55,734 bases of DNA from an uncultured bacterium (GTDB taxonomy: Bacteria > Bacteroidota > Bacteroidia > Chitinophagales > Chitinophagaceae), in NCBI GenBank assembly GCA_903951405.1, contig CAJBBV010000187.1, forward strand, positions 1-55,734. Direction: 5' to 3'. The notes beneath the pieces are model-generated. The model ran no database searches. It saw only the letters and a list, made by a program, of their open reading frames with translations, and had not been told where the DNA came from. Each line of letters begins with the position of its first letter. The stretch's first letter is position 1. The position numbers and the translations under genes are program-made. Below are positions 9,271 through 18,877 of this stretch, in pieces.

Positions 9271-9924
9271 ATGAAGCTAGATAAGTCGATTTTCATTCAG
9301 TCCATTCTTTTAATTTTATTCTTGGCTAGCTGCGGTCCATCGCATAAAGTAACTTTTTCATGGAAAAATGAAAATTTCAACATAGAAAAACCCTATAAGA
9401 AAATATTCTTAGCCGCACTCATCACTAACCCTCATGTCAGAACTCATCTGGAAGAAGAAATGAGTAAAGCTGCCATTGAAAAAGGTTTCATAGTAGAAAG
9501 AAGTTGGGATTATTTTCCCCCAACATTCAGCAAGGGAAAACCACTTGACAAAGAGATGATGATAGATAAAATAAAAGAATTAAAATGTGACCTTATTTTT
9601 ACCATCACGTTGATTGACAAGCAAAGTGAAACACGATACATTCCAGGCATGTCAGCTTTTCATGGCCCTTACCCGGGTTATGGATTGCGTTTTACAGGAT
9701 TTTATTCTTATTGGTATCCGTATTTATATGATCCAGGGTATTATGTTACCGATAAGACTTATTTTATGGAAGGGAACCTATTTGATGGCGCTACTGAGAC
9801 TATGATTTGGTCTGTTCAGACTGAGACCCTCAATCCATCATCAATAGAAAAATTCAGTAAAGATATCGTTACCCTAATGCTTGAAAAATCCTTACAAGAG
9901 TTGCAGTATAAAGTTCAAAAATAA
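9271..9924 (+). CDS. Predicted lipoprotein of unknown function
   Basis: Lipobox LILFLASCG at the N-terminus; downstream of the TonB receptor on the same strand. Confidence 0.7.
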   Translation: MKLDKSIFIQSILLILFLASCGPSHKVTFSWKNENFNIEKPYKKIFLAALITNPHVRTHLEEEMSKAAIEKGFIVERSWDYFPPTFSKGKPLDKEMMIDKIKELKCDLIFTITLIDKQSETRYIPGMSAFHGPYPGYGLRFTGFYSYWYPYLYDPGYYVTDKTYFMEGNLFDGATETMIWSVQTETLNPSSIEKFSKDIVTLMLEKSLQELQYKVQK

Positions 9925-9995
9925 AAAATGGTGCAATAAAGTGAATAATTTCAACTAATTGCAGCATGCATAATACCGAAGAATTTTTCTGTACC

Positions 9996-10304
9996 CTATT
10001 GTGGGAAGTTTTCCCTCCATGAGAGCATACCACCCGTAACATTAATCACATTGGTAAATCCTAAACTTTCTAGAATCATTGCAGCCTGACCACTCCGATT
10101 TCCACTTCTGCAATAACAAATCACCTCTTGGTCTTTTAATCCCTCTATTGATTCAATTTCACTTATTCGAATCTCTCCCAATGGCAATAAAATACCACCG
10201 ATATTGAATTCTTCATGTTCATTAGGTTCTCTTACATCCACGAGGTTTAGCTTTTCCCCCGATTGAATACGATGCTGAAGTTCTTGTACATCTATAATTT
10301 TCAT
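9996..10304 (-). CDS. Rhodanese-like domain protein
   Basis: NLVDVREPNEHEEFNIGG and catalytic CYCRSGNRSGQAA loop. Confidence 0.92.
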   Translation of the reverse strand: MKIIDVQELQHRIQSGEKLNLVDVREPNEHEEFNIGGILLPLGEIRISEIESIEGLKDQEVICYCRSGNRSGQAAMILESLGFTNVINVTGGMLSWRENFPQ

Positions 10305-10321
10305 ACCACAAATTTAACTAA

Positions 10322-11137
10322 TTATTTTGGAGTAAAAGGTGAAACAGTATCTGTTTTGGCCTTGGGTTTTTCAAGGCTTAATCGAATATCCATTAACTGA
10401 CCAACATGTATTTTATTTGGCATCAATTGAGCGTCGAATGGCATTGGATTTTGCCAATATATATACCCCATAGATGTATCTAGGAGGTTTTCATCCAAAA
10501 TAACCACGCCAGCATTGATACCATTAATCTCAAGTACCAATTTAGCTTCAGGATAAGTAAGTCCGTATAAATCAGGCACAGGCAATTCTTCTCCTCCAAT
10601 ACCGGCACCAATTACCAAATCAATTGAAGTACCCATCCTCACGGCTGATCCAGGTTTAATAGTAGATCCCGCGATCTGTTGATCTTTAACAGCATTCTTA
10701 ACCATGTCTGGTACAAAAATAGTATCGCCCAGCTTTAGTCCTAATGACTTTAGCTCAACCATTGCATTTCGAAAGGTCATTCCAACTAAATTAGGCATAC
10801 CAACTGATGGTGGAACAGCGCAATTAATTGTCAAGTAAATAACCCGATTCACTTTTACTGTGGCCTCTGGCTCAGGAAATTGTTTTATGATGATATTGGG
10901 TGGCAGTGTATCGATATAGATTGAATCTTGAATAACCACTTCAAATCCTTTCTTTTCTAAATCAGACTGTATAATTTTATAGTCTCTTCCTTTAACTTCT
11001 GGAACAGTTAAGTATTCTCCATGATTGGTTATTACGTTTAATGTTAACAGAAAGGCTGCGACCAAGCATAAGGAAACAACTATTGCAGCAAGAATATTTT
11101 GCCAGAGGGGCCTCTTTGTTATAAAGGAGAATGCCAT
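10322..11137 (-). CDS. Membrane-anchored PASTA-domain protein
   Basis: N-terminal TM segment followed by three PASTA-like repeats (VPEVKGRDYKIIQSDLEKKGFEV; MPNLVGMTFRNAMVELKSLGLKLG; VPDLYGLTYPEAKLVLEINGINAG); no kinase or PBP domain. Confidence 0.9.
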   Translation of the reverse strand: MAFSFITKRPLWQNILAAIVVSLCLVAAFLLTLNVITNHGEYLTVPEVKGRDYKIIQSDLEKKGFEVVIQDSIYIDTLPPNIIIKQFPEPEATVKVNRVIYLTINCAVPPSVGMPNLVGMTFRNAMVELKSLGLKLGDTIFVPDMVKNAVKDQQIAGSTIKPGSAVRMGTSIDLVIGAGIGGEELPVPDLYGLTYPEAKLVLEINGINAGVVILDENLLDTSMGYIYWQNPMPFDAQLMPNKIHVGQLMDIRLSLEKPKAKTDTVSPFTPK

Positions 11138-11139
11138 AG

Positions 11140-12138
11140 CTATTTTTTTGTTTTTGCTGATAATGCTCCTTCGATAAGTGTTGTATAAAAAGACTTAAGG
11201 TCTAATCCCATTGCGGCTACTTGCTGAGGCACAATACTCGCGGCGCTTTGTCCTGGAACAGTATTGATCTCCAGTAAATAGGGTTTGCGATCATCTTCAT
11301 TGAAAATAAAATCCATCCTAACTACTCCACGACAATTAAATAATGAATAGATTCCAGTGGCTGCAGTTCGGACAGCGTTAGCGGTTTCTGGACTACATTC
11401 GGCGGGTGTTACTTCAAGTGATTTTCCTTCATACTTTGCCTCAAAATCAAAAAACTCATTTTCAGTAATAATTTCTGTGAATGGGAGAGTAATGATTTTA
11501 CCCTTTGATTCAAAAACGCCAATAGTAAATTCCCTTCCTTTGATAAATTCCTCAACAAGTACTTGATCATCTTCAAGAAATGCTTTTCTGATAGCAGCAG
11601 GAAGATCGTTCATGCTATTTACTTTACTGATGCCAATACTGGATCCGCCATTATTGGGTTTTACAAAGACTGGAAATGAAAGTGTGCTAACAAAAGACAA
11701 GTCATTATTATAATTGCTTTTAAAGAGTAGGATTGATTTGGCTACGTTAAATCCGGAAGAACCTGCAATTGCGCAGGTGTATCGTTTGTTGAATGTAATT
11801 GCTGAAGTAGATGCATCACAGGAAGTGTAAGGTAAATTCATGAGATCAAAATAACCTTGCAGTTTTCCATCTTCCCCGGGTGTTCCATGAATTCCGATCA
11901 AAACAGCATCGAAGATGATTTTATCCCCATTAATGGTTAACGAAAAATCGTTTTTATCCACTTCAATCTCCGTTTTGTCAGCACTTACATGGAACCACTT
12001 TTGAGGTGTAATATCGATTCTGTAGGCATCAAACAGATCAAGGTTGATGTTATTCTCTATGGTAACTGCACTTTTATATGAAATAATAGCCTCTGATGAG
12101 TACCCTCCTGTGACAAATGCTATTTTAGGCTTAGCCAT
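11140..12138 (-). CDS. ddl: D-alanine--D-alanine ligase
   Basis: ATP-grasp features: IGIHGTPGEDGKLQGYFD, VFVKPNNGGSSIGISKV, MDFIFNEDDRKPYLLEINTVPGQS. Confidence 0.96.
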   Translation of the reverse strand: MAKPKIAFVTGGYSSEAIISYKSAVTIENNINLDLFDAYRIDITPQKWFHVSADKTEIEVDKNDFSLTINGDKIIFDAVLIGIHGTPGEDGKLQGYFDLMNLPYTSCDASTSAITFNKRYTCAIAGSSGFNVAKSILLFKSNYNNDLSFVSTLSFPVFVKPNNGGSSIGISKVNSMNDLPAAIRKAFLEDDQVLVEEFIKGREFTIGVFESKGKIITLPFTEIITENEFFDFEAKYEGKSLEVTPAECSPETANAVRTAATGIYSLFNCRGVVRMDFIFNEDDRKPYLLEINTVPGQSAASIVPQQVAAMGLDLKSFYTTLIEGALSAKTKK

Positions 12139-12192
12139 TCAAGATTGTTTTAACAAAGAAAAGAAAATAAGCGTAAATGAAGTCATAAAAAA

Positions 12193-12221
12193 AGGTGAAG
12201 GAATATTAAACGCCTTCACCT
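12193..12221 (-). terminator. Terminator downstream of ferredoxin gene
   Basis: AGGTGAAGG...CCTTCACCT inverted repeat; on the minus strand followed by TTTTTTT. Confidence 0.8.
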
Positions 12222-12242
12222 CGAATTAGGATAATATTGAGA

Positions 12243-12590
12243 TTAAAGATGCAATTTTTCTTTTTTAGACATCAATTCCTCAACTGTTTCAACATACATT
12301 TCATCCGGAACGCAACAATCAACTGGACAAACAGCTGCACATTGAGGTTCTTCATGAAAACCCTGACATTCAGTGCATTTATTTGGAGTAATGTAATATG
12401 TATCGTTTGAAACCGGTGCATTCTTGTGATTTGCTTCTAAAGAAGATCCGTCTAAAAGGGTAAAAGTGCCTTTTACGCTAGTACCGTCAGCAATAGCCCA
12501 CTCTACTCCGCCTTCATAAATAGCGTTGTTAGGACATTCTGGTTCACAAGCTCCACAGTTAATACATTCATCAGTAATTTTGATTGCCAT
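12243..12590 (-). CDS. 4Fe-4S dicluster ferredoxin
   Basis: [16 protein letters not shown] and [22 protein letters not shown] cysteine clusters. Confidence 0.95.
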   Translation of the reverse strand: MAIKITDECINCGACEPECPNNAIYEGGVEWAIADGTSVKGTFTLLDGSSLEANHKNAPVSNDTYYITPNKCTECQGFHEEPQCAAVCPVDCCVPDEMYVETVEELMSKKEKLHL

Positions 12591-12680
12591 AATAATTCAA
12601 TTTTTTTGGGTTGAAATTGGATCTATTTTTGCGTTTAGATCTATGTCATAAAGATACTTTATTGAATTGAAAAATTAAAA

Positions 12681-13676
12681 ATGAATTTAGAAACCCGAAT
12701 TTCTGCATTAGTCCATATTGGGAGGTACTTACTAGGTAATAGTGATACCTTAACTAACGTTAGCCAGCGAGCTTATGAGCACAATAGGTGGTTCATCCCT
12801 GAATACATAAAAAAAGCCGGCGAAAATAGTGCCGATTCAATGCTCAGCGCGCAAATTCTAGAGGATTTTTATAGAGAATACCAAACCCCACAAATGCAGG
12901 TTAATCCGAAAACTATTGGGTTAATCATGGCAGGAAATATTCCTTATGTTGGATTTCATGATTTAGTATGCACGTTTCTTTTTGGGCATAAAGTCAGAAT
13001 AAAACTTTCGTCGAAAGACCCCTACCTCATTAAACACTTGATCGAAATGGCGTCTATAGAATACCCTGAGATAAATAACTATTTCCAATTTGATGAAATG
13101 CTAAAAGGCTGTGATGCCTATATTGCTACAGGGTCAGACAATAGTGCACGGTACTTTGAATATTATTTCAAAAAATACCCTCATATAATAAGAAAAAACA
13201 AAACATCTATTGCTATTTTAGAAGGAAATGAAACTAAAGAAGAGCTAAGCTTACTTGCAGATGACATTCAATTGTATTTTGGGTTGGGATGTCGAAATGT
13301 GACACAGGTATATGTTCCAGAAGGGTATGATTTTGTTCCTCTGTTAAATGCATTGAGAAAATATGATCATTATAGAGATCATGCTAAATACATGAATAAT
13401 TTTGATTACCAGTTAACCATTGCCATCATGAATAATCAATATTACATGAGTAACGATTCAATCGTTTTAATCAAGAATGAAAGTGCATTTTCTCCAATTG
13501 GTCAGCTACATTACCAGTTTTATAGCTCTAAAAAACAAGTCAATGACGGATTAATAGAGGATAAAATTCAATGCACTATAGGACGAGAATATACTCCCTG
13601 GGGTTCATCACAAGTACCTAAAATTAGGGATTATGCCGACGGCATTGATACCATGTCATTTTTACAGCATCTTTAA
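12681..13676 (+). CDS. Acyl-CoA reductase (LuxC-like)
   Basis: LuxC-family features including a candidate active-site Cys in QLYFGLGCRNVTQVYVP; divergent from the ferredoxin gene. Confidence 0.85.
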   Translation: MNLETRISALVHIGRYLLGNSDTLTNVSQRAYEHNRWFIPEYIKKAGENSADSMLSAQILEDFYREYQTPQMQVNPKTIGLIMAGNIPYVGFHDLVCTFLFGHKVRIKLSSKDPYLIKHLIEMASIEYPEINNYFQFDEMLKGCDAYIATGSDNSARYFEYYFKKYPHIIRKNKTSIAILEGNETKEELSLLADDIQLYFGLGCRNVTQVYVPEGYDFVPLLNALRKYDHYRDHAKYMNNFDYQLTIAIMNNQYYMSNDSIVLIKNESAFSPIGQLHYQFYSSKKQVNDGLIEDKIQCTIGREYTPWGSSQVPKIRDYADGIDTMSFLQHL

Positions 13677-13828
13677 GGTAAATCTCTTGGGCATCTCCCT
13701 TGAAAATCAGGCTATCGCATAAGGATTTGTTAAATAGGTTGGCAGGTAATATGAAATTCAGACATGTTTAGTTATTTGCATCAGGGTTAGGCACAAAAAT
13801 TGCATTCACTTTTAAAAAAATAAATATC

Positions 13829-15337
13829 ATGAACCTCAAGCAAACATTATCGGTTGTTCTAATCAGTGCAGCAACCACTACAGTGGCCATGTTTGGTTAT
13901 GATTCATTTATCAGAAAACCAGGCCCACTTCAAGAAAACATTGGTAAACTTCCCGCTAGCTATGCAGGATTTTTCGACAGCAACAACAATATCCCTGGGC
14001 AGCCGGTAGACTTCCAAGCTGCCTCCCAAGCTTCAGTTCCAGCTGTTGTGCATATCACTACAGTAATTGGAAGTAATCAAGCAAGCAACAATTTGCCAAA
14101 AACTAAAAAGAATCCTTTTGGCGATATTTTTGGGGAAGATTTTTTTGATGACTTTTTTAATGGCCCACAAATGAAGTCTATGCCTCAACGGGCAAGTGGC
14201 TCTGGAGTGATTATTAGCGAAGATGGATATATTGTAACCAATAACCATGTAATTGATGAAGCTACCGAAGTGATGGTAACCTTAAATAACAAAAAGCAAT
14301 ACAAGGCAAAAGTAGTAGGTGCTGACCCGAGTAGTGATTTAGCGCTTATTAAAGTAGAAGCAAAAGCGCTTCCGTTTCTACTTTACGGGAACTCTGATAA
14401 TGTAAAATTAGGCCAATGGGTTTTAGCGGTGGGGTATCCTTTAAACTTGGAGACTACGGTAACCGCAGGTATAATAAGTGCTAAGGCAAGGTCTTTGGGA
14501 TTAAACTCAAGGAAAAGCAATAGCCCAATAGAGTCCTTTATTCAAACCGATGCAGCAGTAAACCAAGGAAATTCTGGTGGTGCGTTGGTCAATACAAATG
14601 GCGAGCTTGTTGGTATCGTTTCTGCCATAGCCTCACCTACTGGAGCATACGCTGGATATTCTTACGCCATACCAGTTAATATTGTAAAGAAAATAATCAA
14701 TGACTTATTACAGTACGGTACCGTGCAGCGTGCTTATTTAGGTATCTCCTATTTACCTGACAATGCCCCTGACGAAGAAAAAACGAAATTAGGCTTCAAA
14801 GAAGGCCAAGGTGTACTCGTTCGCGAAGTAACCAAAGAGGGCGCCATGGCAAATTCTGGAATACAAGCGGGGGATTATATAGCAAAAATAAATGGTGCAA
14901 AGGTTAATACTGGAAGCGAGATGGTTGAACAGATAGCGGGATACAAACCAGGTGACAAGATTACCGTTAATTATATCCGCAATGGTAAAGAAATGACGAC
15001 TAACGTTACCTTAAAAAACAAGACAGGTAGCTACGAGATTGTTAAAAACAGTATTAGCAATAAGCTTGGCGCTGAACTTCAAAACCTAGATAAGAAAAAG
15101 GCAACAGAACTCAGGGTTAAAGGAGGCGTTGTTGTAACAAAAATAAATGCTGGAATCATTGATGATCAAACGCGTATGCGCGATGGGTTTGTGATTTTAA
15201 AAGCCAATGGAACCGAAATAAATTCAATAGACGAACTAAACTCCATACTTGGTAAATCTCCAAAGCAAATTACACTTGAGGGATTCTATCCAGGATATGA
15301 TGGGGTGTATCAATATCCAATTGAAATAGGAGAATAA
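13829..15337 (+). CDS. Deg/HtrA-family periplasmic serine protease with two PDZ domains
   Basis: Intact triad contexts: TNNHVIDEA, DPSSDLALIKV, NQGNSGGALVN; PDZ motifs downstream. Confidence 0.95.
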   Translation: MNLKQTLSVVLISAATTTVAMFGYDSFIRKPGPLQENIGKLPASYAGFFDSNNNIPGQPVDFQAASQASVPAVVHITTVIGSNQASNNLPKTKKNPFGDIFGEDFFDDFFNGPQMKSMPQRASGSGVIISEDGYIVTNNHVIDEATEVMVTLNNKKQYKAKVVGADPSSDLALIKVEAKALPFLLYGNSDNVKLGQWVLAVGYPLNLETTVTAGIISAKARSLGLNSRKSNSPIESFIQTDAAVNQGNSGGALVNTNGELVGIVSAIASPTGAYAGYSYAIPVNIVKKIINDLLQYGTVQRAYLGISYLPDNAPDEEKTKLGFKEGQGVLVREVTKEGAMANSGIQAGDYIAKINGAKVNTGSEMVEQIAGYKPGDKITVNYIRNGKEMTTNVTLKNKTGSYEIVKNSISNKLGAELQNLDKKKATELRVKGGVVVTKINAGIIDDQTRMRDGFVILKANGTEINSIDELNSILGKSPKQITLEGFYPGYDGVYQYPIEIGE

Positions 15338-15357
15338 CTTTACATATTTCAATCAAT

Positions 15358-15387
15358 AAAAAAGCGAATCAATTGATTCGCTTTTTT
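15358..15387. terminator. Bidirectional terminator
   Basis: AAAAAAGCGAATCAATTGATTCGCTTTTTTA palindrome between convergent genes. Confidence 0.85.
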
Positions 15388-16717
15388 ATTGATACCATAC
15401 TTGATATCCCCAAGGTTTAAGGTCTATGTATTGAAAAGAACCGTTGAATTCTCTTTCTGAAGAAGTAAACAATTCATAGAATAATCCATTCGAATCGGTG
15501 AATCCAAGTTCAACATTACTCAAGGCATACTCAGAAAAATTGATCACTATATAAATTGTGTTGAATTGATTTATTCGCTTAAAACTTAATACGTGATGAG
15601 AAACACTATTATGAACATGGTGGCAAAATACATTTGATAATTCGCCGTTAAATGCCAGATTGTTTTTCCTAAAGGTGAATAATGTTTTATAAAATTCATG
15701 CAGCGCTACATTATTTTTCCAATCCAATTGATCTTTATCAAAAAAAGATAAACGCTTATAATTAGGAATCTCCTGGCCACTATAGAGCAACGGTACCCCT
15801 TTCCATAATGAAGAAAAAACAGAAAGTGGAATGGCCATCTCACCATATTTTTCATATTCAGTTCCATTCCAACTGTTTTCATCATGGTTGCTTGTAAACC
15901 AAGCTAGTCCAGCTGAAGAAGGGAGTATATGGCTATATTCTTCAAGTGTATTACGAAGAGAAAAGATATCCCTAGCGCCAGCTTCTTTCATTGCTTTGGT
16001 AGCATTCATCCATCTCCAACAATAAGCTGAATCGAAAACTTCCATATAAGAAGAGTTATCTAAAGGGTCTAATTCTGCTAACCAAAATAGTTGTTTCTTT
16101 TGATCCAAATGGGTTCTTGCTTGATGCCAAAAATCAATAGGCGTTAACATGGCCATATCGCATCTAAATCCATCAATATCGAACTGATCTACCCAGTACG
16201 ACATTGCATTTATCATTTCAAGACGCATTTTGGGATTAGTATAATCTAAATCGATTACATCATCCCAACCATGTGCATCATAAAAGTCACCGCGGTCATT
16301 AAGCTTATAAAATGAAGGATAGGTGTGAGTCCATTCATGATCGCAACCTGTATGATTTGCGACCCAATCAATAATTACTTTCATGCCGAGTTGATGAGCT
16401 GTCGTAACAAGCTGTTTAAATTCATCGATCAATCCAAATTCAGGATTAAACTTTACATAACTTGAACAAGCATAATAGCTACCGAGTTGACCTTTGCGAT
16501 TTTTATGGCTTATTGGGGTTAAGGGCATAAACCACAAAACATCTACACCCATGTTTTGCAAGCGTGATAAATGGGATGAAAAAGAGTCCAATGTGCCTTC
16601 TTCCGTATACTGACGGAGGTTAACCTCATAAACATTTGTAGAGTTTAACCAAGACACTTGCCGAAAGTCATTTTTCATCATTGAAAGGTAAGAAATGGCC
16701 TCGAAAAAACAAGTCAT
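15386..16717 (-). CDS. Alpha-amylase family glycoside hydrolase (GH13)
   Basis: GH13 motifs: DWVANHTG, DGFRCDMAML, WLAELDP, FTSNHDENSW. Start may instead be the in-frame ATG at 16681. Confidence 0.9.
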   Translation of the reverse strand: MTCFFEAISYLSMMKNDFRQVSWLNSTNVYEVNLRQYTEEGTLDSFSSHLSRLQNMGVDVLWFMPLTPISHKNRKGQLGSYYACSSYVKFNPEFGLIDEFKQLVTTAHQLGMKVIIDWVANHTGCDHEWTHTYPSFYKLNDRGDFYDAHGWDDVIDLDYTNPKMRLEMINAMSYWVDQFDIDGFRCDMAMLTPIDFWHQARTHLDQKKQLFWLAELDPLDNSSYMEVFDSAYCWRWMNATKAMKEAGARDIFSLRNTLEEYSHILPSSAGLAWFTSNHDENSWNGTEYEKYGEMAIPLSVFSSLWKGVPLLYSGQEIPNYKRLSFFDKDQLDWKNNVALHEFYKTLFTFRKNNLAFNGELSNVFCHHVHNSVSHHVLSFKRINQFNTIYIVINFSEYALSNVELGFTDSNGLFYELFTSSEREFNGSFQYIDLKPWGYQVWYQ

Positions 16718-16765
16718 AAGGAGATTAGATGAACAAAACTGATATGAAAGTGTTTATGGATATTG

Positions 16766-16773
16766 TATCTTTG
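16766..16773 (+). promoter_or_regulatory. Candidate -7 element for ispH
   Basis: TATCTTTG matches TAnnTTTG, 15 nt upstream of the ATG. Confidence 0.45.
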
Positions 16774-16788
16774 ACTTGATTAAATATC

Positions 16789-18015
16789 ATGAAACAATTT
16801 TCAATTCCAACCATATATCGAAGTCAGCTTATCAGCTCTATTAAAAAAAATAGAAGAGAGGCTGACAAGCAAAAAAAAGATTTTACCCCCTCTATCCTTG
16901 ATTTTGGGGTGTTTGAAATTTACCTCGCTCGCCACTTTGGCTTTTGTTATGGGGTTGAGAATGCTATTGAAATTGCATTTAAAACGGTAGAAGAAAACCC
17001 TGATAAGCGAATTTTTTTGTTAAGCGAAATGATTCATAATCCATTTGTAAACGATGACCTCACTCAAAGAGGTGTTCAATTTTTAATGGATACACATGGC
17101 AATCAATTAATTCCATTTGAATCATTAACAGCTGAAGATATTGTAATGATTCCTGCTTTTGGCACTACCATACCGATTGAGAATACATTAAAGTCGATAG
17201 GTATACAAATCGAAAAGTATAACACCACTTGCCCATTTGTAGAAAAAGTGTGGAATAGAGCAGAACAAATTGCTGAAAAGGGATATAGCATTGTAGTGCA
17301 TGGTAAACCAAGCCATGAAGAAACTAAGGCTACTTTTTCTCATAGTCAATCTCATACTCCTACCCTAGTATTGAATGATATGGCTGAAGCCATTATGTTA
17401 GGCGAATTCATACTTGGCATTAAAAACGAAACTGAATTTTATACTTACTTCAATGGTAGGATGTCTGAAGAATTTGACTTAAATAGAGATTTAGCCAAAT
17501 TTGGTGTCGTCAATCAAACGACCATGCTTGCTACCGACACTCAAGAGATTGCAGATTATTTAAAATCAATCATGGTAAAGAAGTACAATCTAGGTGACGC
17601 AGAAATAGCAACACGATTTGCCGACACAAGGGATACACTTTGTTATGCAACAAATGATAATCAAACTGCTGTTAGGAATTTGCTTCATCATAAAGCAGAC
17701 TTAGCCATTGTAATTGGGGGAAGGAAAAGCAGTAATAGTTCTCATTTGGTTGAGCTTTGCGAACATGAACTACCTACTTATTTTATACAATCTGAAGAGG
17801 ACCTGCTTTCTGACCAAGATGTAAAAGGGTATAATTGGAAAACTAAGCAAGAATACATTCAACATAACTACTTACCACAAACAGGAAAGACCAGAATTCT
17901 CATAACGAGTGGAGCTTCATGCCCAGATGCTATAGTTGAAGCTGTAATTGAAAAAATATCAACTTTTTTCAAGGGGGCTAAACCCATGAATGAAGTGAAA
18001 TCCGCTTGGAACTAG
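16789..18015 (+). CDS. ispH: 4-hydroxy-3-methylbut-2-enyl diphosphate reductase, long form
   Basis: HFGFCYGVENAIEIAF, TTCPFVEKVW, VVIGGRKSSNSSHL, TSGASCPDAIVE; 408 aa with an N-terminal extension and internal insertions. Confidence 0.93.
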   Translation: MKQFSIPTIYRSQLISSIKKNRREADKQKKDFTPSILDFGVFEIYLARHFGFCYGVENAIEIAFKTVEENPDKRIFLLSEMIHNPFVNDDLTQRGVQFLMDTHGNQLIPFESLTAEDIVMIPAFGTTIPIENTLKSIGIQIEKYNTTCPFVEKVWNRAEQIAEKGYSIVVHGKPSHEETKATFSHSQSHTPTLVLNDMAEAIMLGEFILGIKNETEFYTYFNGRMSEEFDLNRDLAKFGVVNQTTMLATDTQEIADYLKSIMVKKYNLGDAEIATRFADTRDTLCYATNDNQTAVRNLLHHKADLAIVIGGRKSSNSSHLVELCEHELPTYFIQSEEDLLSDQDVKGYNWKTKQEYIQHNYLPQTGKTRILITSGASCPDAIVEAVIEKISTFFKGAKPMNEVKSAWN

Positions 18016-18696
18016 TTATCCATTAATTTTAGCAGTGGCCCAACTTAATACCATCTCCAACTGTTCGGTCGGTGTCAAATTAGTGTTATCCAATAACAGT
18101 GCATCATCAGCTTGTCGGAGTGGAGATATTTCTCTATTCGAATCCATATAATCCCTTGTTTCTAAATTGTGCTGAACTTCGTCCAAGGTGATTTCGGGAT
18201 TTTTTAATACAAGTTCTTTGTATCGCCTTATGACTCTTGTTTTTATATCTGCGGTTACAAAGATCTTCAACTCCGCATCGGGAAAAACAGTTGTTCCGAT
18301 ATCCCGCCCATCCATTACAATACCTTTACGCTTACCTATTTTTTGTTGTTCAGCCACCGCAAATTCTCTAACAAAACTATTTGATGCAACTTCACTCACT
18401 CTAGCTGCGATATCAAAATTTCTAATTACGTTTTCTACATTTTCCTGATTCAAACAAATTTCAGTGTTCCCATTCTCATTATTGAAAACAAACTCAAGGT
18501 TGATTTGAGAAAGTGCTTTTTTTACATCATCCATGTTCTCCAAGTCTATACTATTACGACTAAAAAAAAGGGTAATAGCCCTATACATTGCGCCTGAATC
18601 AATAAACAGATAATTCAATTTACTGGCTAATTGTCGAGCCATCGTACTTTTTCCGCAAGAAGACCAACCATCAATCGCAACAATAATTTTTCTCAT
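18016..18696 (-). CDS. cmk: Cytidylate kinase
   Basis: VAIDGWSSCGKSTMARQLA, YLFIDSGAMYRAITLF, MDGRDIGTTVFPDAELKIFVTA. Confidence 0.95.
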   Translation of the reverse strand: MRKIIVAIDGWSSCGKSTMARQLASKLNYLFIDSGAMYRAITLFFSRNSIDLENMDDVKKALSQINLEFVFNNENGNTEICLNQENVENVIRNFDIAARVSEVASNSFVREFAVAEQQKIGKRKGIVMDGRDIGTTVFPDAELKIFVTADIKTRVIRRYKELVLKNPEITLDEVQHNLETRDYMDSNREISPLRQADDALLLDNTNLTPTEQLEMVLSWATAKING

Positions 18697-18877
18697 TTAA
18701 GTGCTATATTACTTTAGCAAAAGTGATATTAATTCAGCGAACCTCAAAATAGGGAGTGTATTGATTTTCTAAAACGATGAAATTAGCTTGGCGCAACCTT
18801 TAATTCAACTCAAAAACCGTAATCTAATCGATAACTGCTAACAAATATTTCTTTAAATTTGATTTAATTCAACCACT

